Shown here: in pieces, positions 33,201 to 35,673 of the stretch
Layout: the number at the start of each line of letters is the position of its first letter
Numbering within the stretch: the first letter of the stretch is position 1
Assembly: GCA_017450985.1 (NCBI GenBank)
Contig: JAFSSN010000186.1
Span: 1-35,673, forward strand
Direction of reading: 5' to 3'
DNA from: Bacteroidaceae bacterium
Lineage (GTDB): Bacteria; Bacteroidota; Bacteroidia; Bacteroidales; Bacteroidaceae
DNA length: 35,673 nucleotides
Position numbers and translations under genes: made by a program
The notes under the pieces: model-generated
Database searches by the model: none
Seen by the model: the letters and a program-made list of their open reading frames with translations, nothing else
Told to the model about the DNA's origin: nothing

Positions 33201-34046
33201 TGCTTCAAAGAGATTCCGCGCGAGGCATATTTCTCCGAGACCGGAGTCAAGAACGGCGAGGTCTTCCTCGACGTGCTCATGCGCTACGGCTTGAAGTTCC
33301 AGCAGGAGAAGAACATGGCAGCGACATCACTCTTCGGCGACGAGGAAATGATAGAGATTACTCACCCTGTGCCGCCAAAGGACATCGTGCAATGGGGCTC
33401 GCTCGAACGACTGAACAAGGAGCGCGAACTCGTGGGCATCTACCTGTCGGCACATCCGCTCGACGACTATGCCATCGTGCTCAATCACGTATGCTCTACC
33501 AAGGCAGCCGAACTGAGCGACCTGTCAAAGTTTGCGAAATCCGAGGAGATAAGCTTCGGAGGCATCGTGACCAACATACGCCAGGGCATGACCAAGAGAG
33601 ACAAGCCGTATGCCATCATCACCATAGAGGACTACTCCGGAGGCGGCGAAATAGCGTTGTTCGGACAGGAATACATGGACTACAGAAGCAAGTTTGAAGT
33701 AGGACTGTCGCTCTTCATCACAGCCAAGGTAACGCCACGACGCTACAACGAGGCGATATTCGACCTTAACCTGAAGCGCATACAGCTTCTTGCCGACGTT
33801 AAGGACACCCTCATTGAGAACATCACCATCACCATGCCTCTCGACAAACTCACCGAAGAGGTGGTGACAGACCTCACGGAGATTATACACGAGAACCCGG
33901 GCAAGACGGACCTCTTTTTCAGATTCTTCTCTACCGAGAACATGAAAGTGAACCTGAGGGCAAAGGCCGTCAAGATTTCAGTAAGAAAAGACTTAGTAAA
34001 CTACATTTCCGAGCATCCGGGAATGAGTTTTGAGATAAACAAATAA
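30240..34046 (+). CDS. dnaE: DNA polymerase III alpha subunit
   Basis: 1268 residues from ATG 30240. N-terminal PHP domain (FIHLHVHTQFSILDGMSQ, AITDHGNMFG), then the polymerase core with GPGRGSAAGSVVAYCLGIT, catalytic Asp500 and Asp502 in PDIDTDFDDDGR, and the third acid, Asp664, in IKMDFLGLKT. Downstream come YRPGPMDYIPSFI, YQEQVMLL, FNKSHAACYSWVAYQTAYLK, helix-hairpin-helix and beta-clamp-binding regions, and a C-terminal OB domain (ISFGGIVTNIRQGMTKRDKP). It is the DnaE1-type replicative polymerase, lacking the proofreading exonuclease, which in this class is separate. First gene of an operon with trxA (27-nt gap). Intact. Confidence 0.98.
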   Translation: MEDFIHLHVHTQFSILDGMSQISDIVDKAIADGMKGVAITDHGNMFGIKELFDYCNKVNKGRKKEGLEPFIPIFGCEMYVARRNKEDMTEKRDRGGNHLIVLAKNANGYRNLIRLVSRAWVDGNYGRPRTDHKDLEMFHEDLIVCAACIAGEPQEYVRRALRLGKFATEPLSKEELLAKADEAVKWYKRVFGDDYYMELQRHEVKDPTINANRETYEEQKAVEPYLIELAKNNGVKIICTNDSHFVNQEDAEAHERLLCLSTGKIISEPHMLYSKQEWFKTKAEMYEVFSDMPETLSNTMEILAKVETYNIESDPIMPFFPIPESFGTEDEWRKKYTEEDLFKEFTSDENGENQMPEEDGLKKIKKLGGYDKIYRIKFEADFLAKLAYEGAQRIYGSGTVKELTADTLIKGSYGIPEEVEDRIRFELHIMKTMGFPGYFLIVQDFINSARKELDVWVGPGRGSAAGSVVAYCLGITKLDPLKYDLLFERFLNPDRISLPDIDTDFDDDGRGKVLQWVMDKYGHENCAHIITYGTMAAKNSIKDVARVQNIPLPIVNAWCKAMPDRLPDGMKPKLANYLKCTPELQQAATSTNVEERHTIEYAQRLEGTVRNTGIHACGFIICRDPISDHVPVSTADDPDFPDIKTAVTQYDGHVIESTGLIKMDFLGLKTLSEMKECLKLVKQDLGIDIDLDHIPIDDAKTYQLYQEGKTVGTFQFESAGMQKYLRELHPTVFEDLIAMNALYRPGPMDYIPSFIARKNGREPITYDIACMEKYLKDTYGITVYQEQVMLLSRQLADFTRGESDALRKAMGKKKKDIVDAMKPKFIEGGKNNGHDPKILEKIWADWEKFASYAFNKSHAACYSWVAYQTAYLKANYPAHFLAALMTRRHSDIKEITKLMDECKNMGIATLGPDVNESFTDFSVNKQGAVRFGLGGIKGVGENSVLALINEREKNGPYTSVYNLFERVNLSACGRKSMEGMILAGAFDCFKEIPREAYFSETGVKNGEVFLDVLMRYGLKFQQEKNMAATSLFGDEEMIEITHPVPPKDIVQWGSLERLNKERELVGIYLSAHPLDDYAIVLNHVCSTKAAELSDLSKFAKSEEISFGGIVTNIRQGMTKRDKPYAIITIEDYSGGGEIALFGQEYMDYRSKFEVGLSLFITAKVTPRRYNEAIFDLNLKRIQLLADVKDTLIENITITMPLDKLTEEVVTDLTEIIHENPGKTDLFFRFFSTENMKVNLRAKAVKISVRKDLVNYISEHPGMSFEINK

Positions 34047-34073
34047 TAACACAACTAAAAACTTTCAGACATT

Positions 34074-34382
34074 ATGGTAATCAACGAAGAAAACTACGAG
34101 GAGATTGCATCACAAGGTAAGCCAATGATGCTTGACTTCTGGGCTACATGGTGTGGTCCATGCAAAAAGATAGGTCCAGACATCGAAGCACTTGCCGCAG
34201 AGTATGAAGGTAAGGCTATCGTGGGCAAGATTGACGTGGAAGAGTCTGAAGACCTTGCCATGCAGTTCGGCATACGCAACGTGCCGACAATCCTGTTCAT
34301 CAAGGACGGTCAGGTTGTTGACAAGGTAGTAGGTGCCGCTCCTAAGGCAACATTCGAAGAGAAACTCAAAGCTATTTTATAA
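34074..34382 (+). CDS. trxA: Thioredoxin
   Basis: 102 residues, classical thioredoxin: LDFWATWCGPCKKIGPDIEA holds the WCGPC active site, with KIDVEESEDLAMQFGIRN and the cis-proline loop VPTILFIKDGQ further on. No signal peptide, so cytoplasmic; it reduces protein disulfides (for example in ribonucleotide reductase and peroxiredoxins). It follows dnaE by 27 nt and precedes the conserved small protein by 16 nt. Confidence 0.97.
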   Translation: MVINEENYEEIASQGKPMMLDFWATWCGPCKKIGPDIEALAAEYEGKAIVGKIDVEESEDLAMQFGIRNVPTILFIKDGQVVDKVVGAAPKATFEEKLKAIL

Positions 34383-34398
34383 TTCAAACAAAGGAATA

Positions 34399-34728
34399 AT
34401 GGCTGACGCAGAAGATTTACTTATGGATGCAGAGGACGACGCTCAGTGCGTTGCCTACATCAAAAGCTACCTGCCACAGGACTTGAAGGACAAGTTCTCA
34501 GACGACGAGCTGTACTACTTCCTCGACATTATCTATGACTACTATGCTACGAGCGGCATCTTCGACAAGGAGCCTGACGCCGACGGATACGTGGACATCG
34601 ACCTCGATGAGGTGGTGAACTACATCATCAAGAAGGCTAAGAAGGAGGACATGGGTACATACGAGCATGACGACATTCTGTTCGTGGTGCAGGGCGAAAT
34701 GGAGTACAGCGAGCAAAGCTGTGAATAA
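34399..34728 (+). CDS. Conserved acidic small protein, unknown
   Basis: 109 residues from ATG 34399; the longer frame starting at 34333 overlaps trxA and is rejected. Very acidic (MADAEDLLMDAEDDAQCVAY), mainly helical (SYLPQDLKDKFSDDELYYFL, DIIYDYYATSGIF), with VDIDLDEVVNYIIKKAKKED and an acidic end. No signal peptide or membrane helix. No named domain recognised. Its place behind dnaE and trxA, followed by a strong terminator, makes it the last gene of that operon. It resembles a conserved hypothetical protein found in Bacteroidales; no activity can be read from the sequence. Confidence 0.8.
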   Translation: MADAEDLLMDAEDDAQCVAYIKSYLPQDLKDKFSDDELYYFLDIIYDYYATSGIFDKEPDADGYVDIDLDEVVNYIIKKAKKEDMGTYEHDDILFVVQGEMEYSEQSCE

Positions 34729-34749
34729 TAATCTACTTACAATATGCAG

Positions 34750-34783
34750 AGAGTGGCGGAACATACATTCCGCCACTCTTTTT
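34750..34783 (+). terminator. Intrinsic terminator of the dnaE-trxA operon
   Basis: Perfect 12-bp stem AGAGTGGCGGAA (34750-34761) with TTCCGCCACTCT (34768-34779), 6-nt loop, and a run of five T. 34784-34941 holds no gene. Confidence 0.93.
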
Positions 34784-34941
34784 GTATATACAAACGACTA
34801 ACTGCCAACGTAATTGAAGAGCCTGCAATCAGAGTTCCTGAAATTCTCCTGTCGCCAAGCCTACTTGAGACAACACACACTATCAATCAATTACAGAAAT
34901 CACGGAAACGGATTTGTCAGCCATTACTTTCAACTCATCAT

Positions 34942-35085
34942 CGTGACTTCTACGGATAACCTACGCATTTTCTCTGTATTTTCTACGCATTCTCTCCGCA
35001 TATATCCGTACAAAATCCGTAGAAAACCCGTACAAAATCCGTAAAAGACTCGGACAACATCCGTAGCAAAAGCGTTTCTGCATCG
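34942..35085. repeat. 11-bp-phased inverted element 3
   Basis: CpG steps at 34942, 34953, 34964, (TG at 34975), 34986, 34997, then 35007, 35018, 35029, 35040, 35051, 35062, 35073 and 35084: 11-bp spacing with a single 10-bp step. Left units are TTCTACGNATT and right units AATCCGTAGAA, exact inverses in consensus. It sits directly behind the dnaE operon. It is the cleanest of the three related elements. Confidence 0.88.
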
Positions 35086-35562
35086 TATTAGAGTTGGAAA
35101 TGATTGTCGGCCAAAGGCTCTGGACGTCCCGTACCTGTACGTCAATGCTCACGCAATTCTGCAATAAGTGCTTGGGCTTTAGCAAACTTCACAGCAACAA
35201 AGTTAATCAAAATCGCGCAGACAATCAAATAAAAACATATTTATTTATTCAACAATATGAATACATCATATTAACACAGACAAAGAAAAAACTGGGCTTT
35301 GCACTTTGACCGTCAATATCATCTGCCTATTGTCCGTTCCACTTCCACGCAGCACAAAGTTAGCATGACGGCAGGCATGTCTTTTTACTACTGCGCATCA
35401 TCAAAACGAATAATGCGGAATAATGGCCTCGATATTGCGCATTATTGAGGTCGATAATGCGCAATAGCTAAAAGCGGACTGTTCCTGGGCTTTTTATGCG
35501 TAGCGTCATGACATAGGACAGAATTATCTTTTTGCACAAGCAAGCATTTCAAAGGACTTGTT
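35086..35562. repeat. Gene-free right end with 12-bp inverted repeat at 35434-35465
   Basis: No gene is supported here. ATTGCGCATTAT (35434-35445) and its perfect complement (35454-35465) flank an 8-bp spacer. Further AATGCGG and AATAATGG words just upstream resemble the same half-sites. This looks like a small operator or hairpin. 35220-35300 is AT-rich. Confidence 0.55.
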
Positions 35563-35673
35563 TGAGCGATGATTGGGCAACGATTGAGCGATGACTGAAC
35601 ATTGACTGAGCAGCGTTCAAGCAAAGTTTAACGGGCATTTAACGCTTGTTAAATGCCCGTTAAACGATATGCA
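35563..35673. repeat. 11-bp-phased array with 17-bp palindrome (element 4), open at right edge
   Basis: The sequence divides into 11-mers: TGAGCGATGAT, TGGGCAACGAT, TGAGCGATGAC, TGAACATTGAC, TGAGCAGCGTT, CAAGCAAAGTT, then TAACGGGCATT and its inverse AATGCCCGTTA. The last part is a perfect 17-bp inverted repeat, 35626-35642 with 35649-35665, loop CGCTTG. Layout (11-bp direct units inverted about a centre) matches elements 1-3 but the unit sequence differs. There is no T run, so it is not a typical terminator. Confidence 0.7.

Noticed and set aside
35626..35665. Intrinsic terminator
   Set aside because: The 17-bp stem is perfect, but no T or A run flanks it on either strand; better described as part of the phased element or an operator.

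Overview
The window looks like chromosome from a Bacteroidota of the Prevotellaceae type (Prevotella or a close relative). Four things support this: a complete type IX secretion (T9SS) core operon in the order porP-gldK-gldL-gldM-gldN; secreted proteins with Prevotella-style C-terminal sorting tails; promoters of the Bacteroidota form TTTG-N19-21-TAnnTTTG with almost no Shine-Dalgarno sequences; and housekeeping genes of Bacteroidota type (large three-domain IspG, DnaE, CysS, RpoN, PurE). No rRNA, tRNA, phage or insertion-sequence transposase was recognised.

Layout. 1-352 is a 44-bp tandem repeat. 441-6740 (minus) is the T9SS operon, with a promoter at 7000-7032, a leader of about 250 nt and a terminator at 351-420. 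7102-8385 (minus) is an AAA/DUF4143 ATPase whose promoter is embedded in the last unit of an 11-copy, 32-bp-period array (8419-8752). 8753-9500 is a repeat-rich gene-free stretch. 9561-11282 (minus) is a PafA-type alkaline phosphatase, divergent from an outer-membrane beta-barrel gene (11609-12241). A HicAB toxin-antitoxin module (12518-13146) lies between two copies of a 69-bp terminator sequence. After it come cysS and an apparent operon of a small membrane protein, a T9SS cargo protein and a secreted zinc metalloprotease (15015-17784). 18433-20370 (minus) is a secreted CE1/LpqC-like esterase with a T9SS-like tail. 20997-21173 is a 58-residue peptide gene, and 21706-22950 a second DUF4143 ATPase. 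23082-28775 (minus) is a run of rpoN, PAP2-like, purE, ispG, flavin-reductase-like and B3/4-domain genes. An AT-rich acyltransferase follows (28865-29935, minus). dnaE-trxA-conserved small protein form the last operon (30240-34728, plus). The final 0.9 kb is gene-free and repeat-rich.

How the genes fit together. The T9SS operon encodes the secretion ring and motor, and the same window holds likely clients of that system: the 150-residue protein at 15222, the esterase at 18433 and possibly the metalloprotease. The minus-strand rpoN-to-B3/4 run is tightly packed with 4-bp overlaps, consistent with co-transcription of otherwise unrelated housekeeping functions.

The most unusual content is non-coding. 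Four intergenic elements (8947-9079, 20609-20741, 34942-35085 and about 35563 to the window end) are built from 11-bp units. In the first three, CpG steps recur every 11 bp for 130-145 bp with a single 10-bp step near the middle, and the unit sequence inverts around the centre. Two other repeats have periods that are multiples of 11 (44 bp at the left edge; 66 and 88 bp at 18.1-18.3 kb). A separate MITE-like repeat occurs twice (9181-9383 and 21221-21502). Each ATPase gene has one 11-bp element and one MITE-like copy on its upstream side. I did not recognise these elements as a named class, and they are the best candidate here for something undescribed.
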